Source: Chryseobacterium wanjuense
GTDB lineage: Bacteria; Bacteroidota; Bacteroidia; Flavobacteriales; Weeksellaceae
Length of the DNA stretch: 64,000 bases
NCBI RefSeq assembly: GCF_900111495.1
Contig: NZ_FOIU01000006.1
Span: forward strand, 41,072-105,071
Direction: 5' to 3'
A program made the translations under genes and the position numbers. The notes below the pieces were generated by a model. It ran no database searches and was not told the origin of the DNA. It saw only the letters and a list, made by a program, of their open reading frames with translations. Shown piece after piece: positions 24,909-34,291 of this stretch; positions within the stretch are counted from its first letter, which is position 1; each line of letters starts with the position of its first letter.

Positions 24909-26288
24909 TTACAATCCGAACTGTCTCGCAAACAAGTCAGGGAAAACTCCCAACACAATAATGGAAGCTATTACCACTACTGCAACAATATTGTACGTAA
25001 GTGTTACTTTTTCTGAAGATTTGAATGAACTTTCTTTGAAGAAGAACATCGCAATAATTAATCTCAGGTAATAAGCAATTGAAACTGCGGAACCCAAAAC
25101 AGCTATTAAAACCAGGAAAGCCGCACCGTTCATTGCTTGGGAAAATAAAGCAAATTTACCCATAAAACCAGCTGTTAATGGAACTCCCGCCATTGAAAGC
25201 ATGGAAATTGCCGCTGCCGTAGCCAATAAAGGTTCTGTTTTTGCCAATCCTTTGAAAGCTCCGAAAGATGTTTCTCTTTTTAGTTTTTCCACGTAGATCA
25301 GACACATGAAAACTCCTACTGTTGATAAGGCATATGCAAACAAATAGAATGCTAAATTATACGTAGAAAGGCTTGTCATTCCGAAGAAAACCAACCCGAT
25401 GTATCCTGCGTGGGAAACTGAAGAGTAAGCCAACATTCTTTTTGCATTGGTCTGGGCAAGACCCATAACGTTTGCCAAAAGTAATGTGATGATCAGGAAA
25501 ACTCCTAAAACATTGATCCATTCGTGAGTCACGCCCGCAAAACCAATGGTCATTAATCTGAATAATGCGAAAAATCCGGAGATTTTTACCACACTCGCCA
25601 TGAAAGCTGTGATCAATGAAGGTGATCCGTAATAAACATCAGGGCTCCACATGTGGAAAGGTGCTAATGCTACTTTGAATGCCAATGCACAAAGGATTAA
25701 TAAAACTCCTAAAATGAACATGACATCCTTAGGATTTGACGTTCCGAAATCATGGATTTTATATAAATCGAAACTTCCTACACTTCCATAGATAAATGCA
25801 ATCCCGAACAGTAAGAAACCTGTCGCGAATGCACCCATTAAGAAATATTTAATAGAAGCTTCATTAGATCTTAGATCAGTTTTGTTGGCTCCAGCCATTA
25901 CATATAAAGGAATAGAAAGAATCTCAACTCCTAAGAATAGCGTCACCATATTCTGGAAACCGAAAAGGATAATTCCACCGCAAAGAGCAAAAAGCATCAA
26001 TGCATATAATTCTGACTGGTGGCTTCTGTGGTTGCTGAATGCAAAACCTCCCAAAAAGAATAGTAATAATGTCGTTACGATTGATATTTTAGTGAATAAC
26101 GCAGTATTTGCGGTATAGTCATACATATGTCTGTACTGTTCGAAGAACGCACATTCTGGCATGAAACTTACACATAATGCGATGATTAATCCCAAAATCC
26201 CAATGTATCTTGCGAATTTCCCTTGTTCAAAAACTCCTGAAAATAACGCAACAACTGCCGTTAGGAAAACAATAATTAAAACACTCAT
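24909..26288 (-). CDS. nuoN: NADH-quinone oxidoreductase subunit N
   Basis: An antiporter-like membrane subunit of complex I, 459 residues with about 14 predicted transmembrane helices. It has the conserved lysine-bearing helices (FKVALAPFHMWSPDVYYGSP and the LLATAAAISMLSMAGVPLTAGF region) typical of NuoN. Last gene of the nuo operon, 16 bases after nuoM. Length is somewhat shorter than in E. coli, as is normal in Bacteroidetes. Confidence 0.93.
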   Translation of the reverse strand: MSVLIIVFLTAVVALFSGVFEQGKFARYIGILGLIIALCVSFMPECAFFEQYRHMYDYTANTALFTKISIVTTLLLFFLGGFAFSNHRSHQSELYALMLFALCGGIILFGFQNMVTLFLGVEILSIPLYVMAGANKTDLRSNEASIKYFLMGAFATGFLLFGIAFIYGSVGSFDLYKIHDFGTSNPKDVMFILGVLLILCALAFKVALAPFHMWSPDVYYGSPSLITAFMASVVKISGFFALFRLMTIGFAGVTHEWINVLGVFLIITLLLANVMGLAQTNAKRMLAYSSVSHAGYIGLVFFGMTSLSTYNLAFYLFAYALSTVGVFMCLIYVEKLKRETSFGAFKGLAKTEPLLATAAAISMLSMAGVPLTAGFMGKFALFSQAMNGAAFLVLIAVLGSAVSIAYYLRLIIAMFFFKESSFKSSEKVTLTYNIVAVVVIASIIVLGVFPDLFARQFGL

Positions 26289-26304
26289 TTTTTAAAATAT
26301 CAAA

Positions 26305-27798
26305 TTAACTTACCATTGATTGGTAGATAAACTTCAACGAACTATTCACCATTTCGATTACCGGTTGTGGGAAAATACCAAGTAAAATCACAAAAACCGC
26401 TAAACTTGCCAATACAGAAAATTCTACTCCGGATAAATCTTTTGCTGTACTTAAAACCGCTTCATCACCCTGTCCAAACATTGCTTTTCCGTAGAATCTC
26501 AATAAGTACACTGCACAAAGAATTACCGTAAGACCGGCGATTACAGCTGCCAATCCGTTAAAATCATATACAGATTTCAACAAGATAAATTCTCCGATGA
26601 AGCCATTTGTCAATGGAACTCCCATAGAACCTAATATAATGATCAGAAATAAAACCGCAAACTTAGGAGCTACTTTTGCAAGACCTCCCATTTGTCTGAT
26701 GTCTCTTGACTTAAATCTTTTGTATAAAATATCACAACAGTAGAATAGACCCACCACGTTGATACCGTGAGCGAATGTCTGTACCAATGCCCCTTCAGCA
26801 CCTTCAATATTGAAAGTTCCTCTTAAGGTAATCACTGCAGAAGCGAAGATACCTGCCACCATTAATCCAACGTGAGAGAAAGAAGAATACGCAATGATTC
26901 TCTTCATATCTGTCTGGATGATAGCGATTAATGCACCGTGAACAATTCCTACAATCGCCAGAATAATTACAATCTGCCCTGAAATTCCGGCAATCGGAAT
27001 CGGAGTGATCGGTAATAAATAACGCATAACTCCGTACACCGCCATTTTCAGCATGATCCCCGATAACAACATCGATCCTTGAGTAGGAGAGTAGGTATAC
27101 GTATCAGGCTGCCAAGTATGGAAAGGGAATACCGGTAATTTCACTGCAAAAGCAAAGAAAATGAACCAGAATACCACTGTTTGCTGTGTTTCGTTAAGCT
27201 GAGCATTATATAAATCCGTTAATGCAAATGATGCAGAGTGATTGTAAACATAAATCAATCCTGCTAACATGAATAATGACCCAACGAATGTATAGACGAA
27301 GAATTTCGTAGTGAATTCAAATCTTTTATTTTCCTGCCCCCAAAGTCCGGCAATGAACCAGATCGGAATCAAAGTTACTTCCCAGAAAATGTAGAACAAC
27401 AATCCGTCAAGCGAAGTGAAAACTCCCACCAATCCGAACTGCATCAGCAAAATCAAACCGTAGAAAGTGTTTCTGTAGCTTACATTTTCATTAAAAGAAG
27501 ATAAAATAATGATTGGCGATAAAATATTCGTCAACAATAAAAGAAGCATGCTCATCCCATCGATACCGAAGTGAAGAGAGCTCTTCATGAATTGTGACCA
27601 GGGATAATTGATCTCATGCTGCAATACACTATCTACAGTCGGAGTAAAATTGAAATCCGAAAGTATATAGAATGTAAGAAGCATCTGAACCAATGCAATT
27701 CCCAGTGCCAAATATTTGCTGGATTTATCTTTCCATGCAAAAACTAATCCCGAACCTACTAGAGGTAATAGTAATAATGTTAATAATAAACCAGACAT
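26305..27798 (-). CDS. nuoM: NADH-quinone oxidoreductase subunit M
   Basis: A proton-pumping antiporter-like membrane subunit, 497 residues with about 14 transmembrane helices. Conserved features are FIFWEVTLIPIWFIAGLWG (with the functional Glu) and FAVKLPVFPFHTWQPDTYT (with the channel Lys). Its ATG overlaps the nuoL stop by one base. Confidence 0.95.
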   Translation of the reverse strand: MSGLLLTLLLLPLVGSGLVFAWKDKSSKYLALGIALVQMLLTFYILSDFNFTPTVDSVLQHEINYPWSQFMKSSLHFGIDGMSMLLLLLTNILSPIIILSSFNENVSYRNTFYGLILLMQFGLVGVFTSLDGLLFYIFWEVTLIPIWFIAGLWGQENKRFEFTTKFFVYTFVGSLFMLAGLIYVYNHSASFALTDLYNAQLNETQQTVVFWFIFFAFAVKLPVFPFHTWQPDTYTYSPTQGSMLLSGIMLKMAVYGVMRYLLPITPIPIAGISGQIVIILAIVGIVHGALIAIIQTDMKRIIAYSSFSHVGLMVAGIFASAVITLRGTFNIEGAEGALVQTFAHGINVVGLFYCCDILYKRFKSRDIRQMGGLAKVAPKFAVLFLIIILGSMGVPLTNGFIGEFILLKSVYDFNGLAAVIAGLTVILCAVYLLRFYGKAMFGQGDEAVLSTAKDLSGVEFSVLASLAVFVILLGIFPQPVIEMVNSSLKFIYQSMVS

Positions 27799-29711
27799 TA
27801 TTGTAATATAAAGTTAACAATCAGTATAATTCCCACAGCTAAAGACATGATAAGAATGTAATTCTCAACATTTCCGTTTTGGATACGCTTCATCGCTTTT
27901 CCGCTATCTTCAGCACCATCACCCACAAAGTCTACAAAACGGTCTAAAATACCCTTATCAAACATCTTTCCTCCGCGTCCTAATCCTTCAACAGTTTTTA
28001 CAATTAATGCATTGTAAAGTTCGTCAATATATAGTTTTCTGGCAGACAGTTTTTCCCATCCTGTGTATTGCTCCTCTGGTAATGCTTGTTTTTTCTTATT
28101 GACATAAGTATTTTTAACAATGAACCAAACGGCGAAGAACATAAGAACAGTCGCTGCCAAAAGTGTCATTTCAGTACCAAACGGAACTGCAGATAGCGTA
28201 GTTTCCATTTGTTTAAAGCTTTCCTCGGTAAGAACCGGCTTCAGCCATTCCATTAATTTGGCATAATGACCGTGACCGATAAAGTGAGGAAGATTAATCA
28301 AACCACCCAATACAGAAAGAATAGCCAATACGATTAATGGTAATGTCATATTCGACGGGCTTTCGTGTAAGTGGTGTTTTTGTTCTTCCGTACCTCTGAA
28401 CTCTCCATGGAAAGTAAGATAGTACAATCTGAACATATAGGTTGCTGTAACAGCCGCTAATACAAATAAGAATACCCAATAGATTGGATTTTTAGCAAAA
28501 GCTGCTACTAAAATTTCGTCTTTAGAAATCATCCCTGATAATAAAGGGAATCCTGAGATAGCCAATGTCCCGATAAGGAAAGTAGCGTGTGTAAGAGGAA
28601 TGTATTTTTTCAAACCTCCCATGAAACGCATATCCTGCTCGTTGCTCATGGCATGGATTACAGAACCTGCTCCCAAGAACAATAATGCCTTGAAGAAAGC
28701 GTGTGTCATTACGTGGAACATTGCTGTTGTGTAAGCTCCAAGACCTAAAGCGATGAACATGAATCCAAGCTGTGAAACTGTAGAATATGCCAATACTTTT
28801 TTGATATCGTTCTGACGTAATGCGTAGAATCCTGCCAAAGCAGCCGTTAAGAATCCGATGAATAAAATTCCTCCCTGAACCGTAGGTGCCAAAGTAAATA
28901 AGAAGTTTGATCTTACTACCAAATAAATACCCGCCGTTACCATCGTCGCCGCGTGAATCAACGCAGAAACAGGAGTCGGACCGGCCATCGCGTCCGGTAA
29001 CCATGTATATAATGGAACCTGAGCAGATTTACCCGTTGCACCGATAAATAAACTCGCTGTAATAAAGATAATTACTGTTCCGTCTAATTCAAATTTTCCG
29101 GCGTTTTCCGCTACCGAAAGATAATCCAAAGCATTGGTCTGAGAAGCAATCATGAAAATACCAATCAATAACGCAAGGTCACCGATTCTGTTCATGATGA
29201 ATGCTTTTCTCGCTGCTTTACCATATTCTTCGTTGGTATACCAGAATCCGATTAGTAAATAAGAACAAAGACCTACACCTTCCCATCCGATGAAAAGGAT
29301 TAGATAATTGCTTCCCATTACCAATAACAACATTGAGAAGATAAATAGATTAAGATAAGTGAAAAACTTATAGAAACCTTTATCGTGGCTCATATATCCG
29401 ATAGAGTACAGGTGAATCAAAGAACCGATTCCTGTAATGATCATTACCATCATTAAAGAAAGCTGATCGATCTGGAATCCGAAATTGATCTGAACTCCAT
29501 TTACTCTAAACCATTCAAAAGCTTTTACGATTACGGGCTGGCTCTCAGAATTGAAATTCATGAAAAGGCTTACAGCGATACAGAAAGATCCGAAAACCAC
29601 TGCCGTTGCCAAAGATCCAACCAATATTTTTGGAAGATTTTTCCCGAATAAACCGTTTATAAGAAACCCTAAAAGTGGTAGAAGTACTATTGCATATACT
29701 AAATTTTCCAT
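27798..29711 (-). CDS. nuoL: NADH-quinone oxidoreductase subunit L
   Basis: The distal proton-pumping subunit, 637 residues. Recognised by LFIGWEGVGLCSYLLIGFWY, the GKSAQVPLYTWLPDAMAGPT helix (channel Lys) and HAATMVTAGIYLV. The C-terminal part holds the long lateral helix and last transmembrane segment expected for NuoL. It lies 2 bases after nuoK and is coupled to nuoM. Confidence 0.95.
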   Translation of the reverse strand: MENLVYAIVLLPLLGFLINGLFGKNLPKILVGSLATAVVFGSFCIAVSLFMNFNSESQPVIVKAFEWFRVNGVQINFGFQIDQLSLMMVMIITGIGSLIHLYSIGYMSHDKGFYKFFTYLNLFIFSMLLLVMGSNYLILFIGWEGVGLCSYLLIGFWYTNEEYGKAARKAFIMNRIGDLALLIGIFMIASQTNALDYLSVAENAGKFELDGTVIIFITASLFIGATGKSAQVPLYTWLPDAMAGPTPVSALIHAATMVTAGIYLVVRSNFLFTLAPTVQGGILFIGFLTAALAGFYALRQNDIKKVLAYSTVSQLGFMFIALGLGAYTTAMFHVMTHAFFKALLFLGAGSVIHAMSNEQDMRFMGGLKKYIPLTHATFLIGTLAISGFPLLSGMISKDEILVAAFAKNPIYWVFLFVLAAVTATYMFRLYYLTFHGEFRGTEEQKHHLHESPSNMTLPLIVLAILSVLGGLINLPHFIGHGHYAKLMEWLKPVLTEESFKQMETTLSAVPFGTEMTLLAATVLMFFAVWFIVKNTYVNKKKQALPEEQYTGWEKLSARKLYIDELYNALIVKTVEGLGRGGKMFDKGILDRFVDFVGDGAEDSGKAMKRIQNGNVENYILIMSLAVGIILIVNFILQ

Positions 29712-29713
29712 TC

Positions 29714-30043
29714 TTATCCTCTTAATTTATTAAATATACTTACATCTACAGAACGGGTATTTCTATATAGCATAGCAATAATTGCCAAACCTACCGCTAC
29801 TTCAGCAGCAGCAACCACCATAATGAAGAAAACTAAAAGTTGTCCGTCTCCGTTGCCCTTATACGCTGAAAAAGCAGCCAATAAAAGGTTTACAGAATTC
29901 AGCATAAGCTCTACACAACCCAAAATAACAATAGCATTTTTTCTCAATAATACTCCCAACACTCCCAGACAGAATAATACTGAAGAAAGAATGATGAAAT
30001 AATTCAGAGGGATGCTTTGTATAAATGTATTTACTTCTCCCAT
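29714..30043 (-). CDS. nuoK: NADH-quinone oxidoreductase subunit K
   Basis: A 109-residue membrane subunit with three transmembrane helices and the two conserved intramembrane glutamates (GCVELMLNSVN and AAAEVAVGLAI) used in proton coupling. Three bases follow the nuoJ stop. Confidence 0.94.
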   Translation of the reverse strand: MGEVNTFIQSIPLNYFIILSSVLFCLGVLGVLLRKNAIVILGCVELMLNSVNLLLAAFSAYKGNGDGQLLVFFIMVVAAAEVAVGLAIIAMLYRNTRSVDVSIFNKLRG

Positions 30044-30046
30044 AAT

Positions 30047-30544
30047 TTATAAATCTTTTTTACCGATTAATACCGCACCTACAATACCTGCCAAAATAAG
30101 GATGGATGCAAGCTCAAACGGTAAAACATATTCATTAAACAAAAGTCTACCCAGATTTTTCGTAAGACCAACGCCCTTGTCTACATTCTCAACAACAACA
30201 TGATTGTCCTGAACTCCTCTGAATACGCCTAAAACTCCAATTAATAAAAGACCTGCCGTAAAAACTCCAACAAATTTTAAAGTATTGTTCTTCTTACTTT
30301 CGTCTTGCTTATTAAGGTTAAGCATCATCAGGATATAAAGGAACAATACCATGATCGCCCCGGCGTAAACAATAATCTGGATAATCGCAAGGAATTGTGC
30401 ATTCAGAAGAATGTACATGCCCGCAATAGAAAACATTGTCACAATTAATGACAAAATAGCATATAAAGGATTTCTGGCAAATACGAAATACACCGCACTG
30501 GCCACTGCTAAAAACGCTACCAAGAAAAATAAAAACTGATCCAT
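30047..30544 (-). CDS. nuoJ: NADH-quinone oxidoreductase subunit J
   Basis: A 165-residue five-helix membrane subunit, identified by FARNPLYAILSLIVTMFSIAG and IIVYAGAIMVLFLYILMM, the latter containing the helix that bends during coupling. Start overlaps the nuoI stop by one base. Confidence 0.93.
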   Translation of the reverse strand: MDQFLFFLVAFLAVASAVYFVFARNPLYAILSLIVTMFSIAGMYILLNAQFLAIIQIIVYAGAIMVLFLYILMMLNLNKQDESKKNNTLKFVGVFTAGLLLIGVLGVFRGVQDNHVVVENVDKGVGLTKNLGRLLFNEYVLPFELASILILAGIVGAVLIGKKDL

Positions 30545-31101
30545 TATTTTACCGCATTTTTTTGTTTCTCGGATTGTCTTTCTGTGATATCAATCCTTTC
30601 ATTTATTTTTTCAACCAATTTATCTTTTCCATAGATGAAAGAACCTCTGTTGGTTTCCACATCTACCAATCTGTCTGTAAGATAGATCGCAGATTTCGGA
30701 CAAGCTTCTTCACACATACCGCAGAAAATACATCTCAGCATGTTGATTTCGTATACCGATGCATATTTTTCTTCTCTGTAAAGGTGCTTTTCTTCCTTGG
30801 TTCTTTCAGCAGAAGTCATCGTAATTGCTTCTGCAGGACATGCCACTGCACAAAGTCCGCAAGCGGTACATCTTTCTCTGCCTTCCTCGTCTCTTTTCAA
30901 AACGTGCTGACCTCTCCAGATATCTGCTCTCGGTTTCTGTACTTCCGGATACGAATATACTGCGGGAGCACCTTTCAATACGGTTCTTACAGCATGCTTA
31001 AATGTAATCCCCATTCCTGTAAAAATTGCAGGTAAGTAGATTTTTTCAGCAAGGGTCATTTCTTTATTAGAAACAACTTTTGATCTGTTCGTAAGTTTCA
31101 T
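30544..31101 (-). CDS. nuoI: NADH-quinone oxidoreductase subunit I
   Basis: The peripheral-arm subunit carrying clusters N6a and N6b, 185 residues. The two ferredoxin motifs are C78-x2-C81-x2-C84-x3-C88 and C124-x2-C127-x2-C130-x3-C134. An N-terminal amphipathic segment (about 15-45) is expected to lie on the membrane next to NuoH. Confidence 0.95.
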   Translation of the reverse strand: MKLTNRSKVVSNKEMTLAEKIYLPAIFTGMGITFKHAVRTVLKGAPAVYSYPEVQKPRADIWRGQHVLKRDEEGRERCTACGLCAVACPAEAITMTSAERTKEEKHLYREEKYASVYEINMLRCIFCGMCEEACPKSAIYLTDRLVDVETNRGSFIYGKDKLVEKINERIDITERQSEKQKNAVK

Positions 31102-31159
31102 TTATTTTAATTTTTTAGGCTGAACTTCTATTCAGCATTTAAAAATATATTCTTATCTC

Positions 31160-32224
31160 TTAGTTTGCAAACGCTAAAATTACAGCTCCTGTAATTAATA
31201 AGTTTACCAATGCCATCGGAATTAAAGTTTTCCAACCCAAGTGCATTAATTGATCATATCTAAATCTTGGAAGCGTCCATCTGATCCACATAAAGATCAA
31301 AATTCCGATTATCGCTTTTGTTAAGAATGCTACGATACTCAAGATTCCTGCCGTGTTTTCACCCCAGTTCTGAGTTACCCATTCGATTCCCGGATAGTTA
31401 TAACCACCGAAGAAAAGAACCACCATGAAAGCATTGGAAATAAACATGTTCACGTATTCCCCGAACATATACAATCCTAATTTCATTGAAGAATATTCTG
31501 TAGAATATCCTGTTACCAATTCAGATTCACACTCAGGTAAATCGAAAGGGTGTCTGTTGGTTTCTGCTAAAGCCGCTACGAAGAACACAAGGAAAGCGAT
31601 CGGCTGGTAAAAAATATTCCAGTTAAGACCAGAAACCCAAGGAATGAATCCCCAAAGTTTGCCTGTTGTCTGGCTTTCCGTAATTTCTTTTAAATCTAAA
31701 CTTCCCGTCATCATAATGATAGAAAGCAAAGCCAATCCCATTGCCAATTCGTAAGAAATCATTTGGGAAGAAGCACGGATGGCGCCTAATAATGAATACT
31801 TGTTGTTCGAAGCCCAACCTCCGATCATGATTCCGTATACCCCGATTGAAGCCATTCCGATGATGAAAAGTACACCAACATCGATGTTGGCAACCTGAAG
31901 ATCATAAGAAGTACCTGCAATATTTAAACTTTTACCCCAAGGAATAACCGCTCCCGTGATTAATGAAATAAACATTACCAAAGCCGGTCCCAATACGAAA
32001 AGAAATTTTTCTGCATTGGCAGGTGTAAAATCTTCTTTAAAGAAAAACTTTCCACCGTCAGCAAGAGGCTGCAGCAATCCGAAAGGTCCTGCTCTGTTGG
32101 GACCAATTCTATCCTGCATGATAGAGGCAACTTTTCTTTCTGCCCAGGTAGAGTAGGCTGCAATCGTTAATGAAAGCAGGAAAAGCGCTAATACAAGTAT
32201 AAGTTTAAATGTAAGTAAATCCAT
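31160..32224 (-). CDS. nuoH: NADH-quinone oxidoreductase subunit H
   Basis: The membrane subunit at the quinone chamber, 354 residues with about eight transmembrane helices. It contains WAERKVASIMQDRIGPNRAG and the acidic loop ETNRHPFDLPECESELV, both diagnostic of NuoH. 58 bases separate it from nuoI. Confidence 0.95.
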   Translation of the reverse strand: MDLLTFKLILVLALFLLSLTIAAYSTWAERKVASIMQDRIGPNRAGPFGLLQPLADGGKFFFKEDFTPANAEKFLFVLGPALVMFISLITGAVIPWGKSLNIAGTSYDLQVANIDVGVLFIIGMASIGVYGIMIGGWASNNKYSLLGAIRASSQMISYELAMGLALLSIIMMTGSLDLKEITESQTTGKLWGFIPWVSGLNWNIFYQPIAFLVFFVAALAETNRHPFDLPECESELVTGYSTEYSSMKLGLYMFGEYVNMFISNAFMVVLFFGGYNYPGIEWVTQNWGENTAGILSIVAFLTKAIIGILIFMWIRWTLPRFRYDQLMHLGWKTLIPMALVNLLITGAVILAFAN

Positions 32225-32251
32225 TTTTTATTTTAAATGTTTGAAGATGGG

Positions 32252-32396
32252 AGTTGGAAGCTGGACGTTTATCACGTCATGGTATCAACTCATCATCACA
32301 TTACCAATTTATTTTATTTTTAAATGATTGAAATTAAAAGTAGAAGTGTAATGTTTTACGTTACAAACTTCCATCCTCCAGCTTCAAGCATCCAAC
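32252..32396. repeat. Intergenic inverted repeat between nuoG and nuoH
   Basis: AGTTGGAAGCTGGA at 32252-32265 is partly complementary to the CTCCAGCTTC...CATCCAACT block at 32376-32397. The right-hand 29 bases (32368-32396) match 3428-3456 at 26 positions. In the nuo transcript this would form a hairpin in the 176-base spacer between nuoG and nuoH. Function unknown. Confidence 0.55.
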
Positions 32397-32400
32397 TATT

Positions 32401-33399
32401 CTATTTTTCGTCTTTTTCACTGATTTCCTTAGCCATCGGATTGTCTAAAACTCTTAGCTCATCCTTAGGTTTTTCATAGTGATTCAATGAAATAACTGAA
32501 TGTCTGTCGATGTGTCTAGGACCTTCGATATTCCAGTCAGAAAGTTCTTTTCTTTCGAAACGGCAAGTATCGCAGATGAATTCTTCAACTTCACCCCACT
32601 GATCTTTTCTTGCAGTTACTCTCACAATTTCGTCACCTTTCATCCAAACGGTGGCTTTTCCGGAACATTTATCGCATTTACAAGAAGCGTTCATTGGCTT
32701 TGTAAACCAAACTCTGCTTGCAAAACGCGCTGTTCTATCTGTTAATGCTCCAACCGGGCAAACGTCGATAACGTTTCCGATGAAGTCATTATCTAAAGCT
32801 TTATTTAAATAAGTAGAAATTTCAGCATGATCTCCTCTGAAAAGAATTCCATGTTCTCTTTCACCTGTTAACTGATTGGCAGCTAATACACATCTTGCAC
32901 AAAGAATACAACGGTTCATGTTCAATTTGATGTGTGGCCCAAGATCGTCGGCTTCGTAAGTATTTCTTTCGAATTCTGTTCTTGTATTCTCAACACCGTG
33001 CTCATATCCTAAATCCTGAAGATGACATTCACCAGCCTGATCACAGATAGGGCAGTCCAGCGGGTGGTTTACCAACAAAAACTCGGTAACAGCTTTTCTA
33101 CCTTCCTGAGCCTTATCAGAAGTAAGATTTTTTACTTCCATGCCATCCATCACATTCGTTCTGCAGCTTGCAACCAATTTTGGCATAGGACGAGGATCTG
33201 CTTCAGACCCTTTAGAAACTTCTACCAGGCAAGTTCTGCATCTTCCTCCACTGGTTTCCAATTTGCTGTAGTAGCACATTGCAGGAGGTACAGATTTTCC
33301 ACCGATTTGTCTTGCTGCTTCCAGAATAGAAGTACCAGGCAAAACTTCAGTAGTCTGTCCGTCTATAGTTATTTTGAATTTTTTAACCTCTTCGCTCAT
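32401..33399 (-). CDS. nuoG: Short NADH-quinone oxidoreductase subunit G
   Basis: A 332-residue NuoG-type subunit, against roughly 900 in E. coli. It keeps the N-terminal cluster modules. The 2Fe-2S (N1b) ligands are among C42, C54, C57 and C79, the N5 ligands are H112, C116, C119 and C125, and the N4 ligands are C164, C167, C170 and C214. After these comes a short segment with C240, C242, C245, C276 and C279, a remnant of the next iron-sulfur or molybdopterin-type region. The large C-terminal molybdopterin-oxidoreductase-like domain is absent. The stop is clean and the flanking genes are intact, so this appears to be a natural short form rather than a frameshift. Confidence 0.9.
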   Translation of the reverse strand: MSEEVKKFKITIDGQTTEVLPGTSILEAARQIGGKSVPPAMCYYSKLETSGGRCRTCLVEVSKGSEADPRPMPKLVASCRTNVMDGMEVKNLTSDKAQEGRKAVTEFLLVNHPLDCPICDQAGECHLQDLGYEHGVENTRTEFERNTYEADDLGPHIKLNMNRCILCARCVLAANQLTGEREHGILFRGDHAEISTYLNKALDNDFIGNVIDVCPVGALTDRTARFASRVWFTKPMNASCKCDKCSGKATVWMKGDEIVRVTARKDQWGEVEEFICDTCRFERKELSDWNIEGPRHIDRHSVISLNHYEKPKDELRVLDNPMAKEISEKDEK

Positions 33400-33444
33400 A
33401 TTCTATGCTTTTTGCTTATGCTGTTTAAGCGGATAAGCTCTATT

Positions 33445-34266
33445 TTATTTTTGCTTTTTTGTATTAAATGTATATCCAATCCCAAATACCAATTCGCAGA
33501 AGGTAAAATCCTGGGTTGCTTTATCCACTTTTACATTTTCTACGGTTGTTCTTACACTTGGTAAATTGATATATCCATATTTTATATCAGCTTTTGCCAC
33601 AATATGGTTCCATAATACGACATTAAGACCTGTTCTTGCATCCAAACCAAATCCGGCTAAATGGAAATGATCACTTTCTTCTTTCCCCATCAATGTAGCA
33701 TCAGTTTTTGGAATTAAAGCACCGGCTCCTAAACCATATGCCCAAAATACATCAAAATTCTTTTTATTAAGAATCTGCTTGTATTGCTGAACACCAACGT
33801 TAAGGTAATTTAACCCGTTCGTATGCTCGTATTTCAAAAATTTGGCATCTGAAAGATCTATTTTTCCATTTTTTACCATGGCTGCATATTCCGGATTAGA
33901 AATATTCCCATTAAAATCTACCACCTGATCCTGATCCATCACATATTTCATATGATCTAACCCAAGCGTAATTCCTAAATTATCCTTAATAAAGTAAGTG
34001 ATGTTATAGTTTACCTGTGGAATAGACATTTTTAAAGGATTGATATAATGGTCAAATTCCTTTATTGGAGTAGGTCTGTCATGTGCCGATACATTTTGCA
34101 GGGTAAAGTTGTAATCCTGACCAGTAAAATGAATATCAGAATCTCCAAACCAACCTCTGTTCCAGCCCCAAAATACCATTACTGATCCTTTTTTGAACGC
34201 TTCTCTCTGAGCACTTACGCTCATGGTTACTGTTAATAAAAACAGTAATAAAAATTTATTTCTCAA
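33445..34266 (-). CDS. Outer-membrane beta-barrel protein inserted in the nuo operon
   Basis: A 273-residue exported protein (signal peptide MRNKFLLLFLLTVTMSVSAQ). The mature part shows alternating beta-strand segments such as NYNITYFIKDNLGITLGLDHMKY and ends in strand-like sequence (CELVFGIGYTF), consistent with an 8- to 12-strand outer-membrane barrel. It sits between nuoF (26 bases upstream) and nuoG (45 bases downstream) on the same strand, so it must be transcribed with complex I. No biochemical link to NADH oxidation is evident. It is not a known complex I subunit. Confidence 0.75.
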   Translation of the reverse strand: MRNKFLLLFLLTVTMSVSAQREAFKKGSVMVFWGWNRGWFGDSDIHFTGQDYNFTLQNVSAHDRPTPIKEFDHYINPLKMSIPQVNYNITYFIKDNLGITLGLDHMKYVMDQDQVVDFNGNISNPEYAAMVKNGKIDLSDAKFLKYEHTNGLNYLNVGVQQYKQILNKKNFDVFWAYGLGAGALIPKTDATLMGKEESDHFHLAGFGLDARTGLNVVLWNHIVAKADIKYGYINLPSVRTTVENVKVDKATQDFTFCELVFGIGYTFNTKKQK

Positions 34267-34291
34267 TTTAAAATTTCTCTTTTATTAGGTA

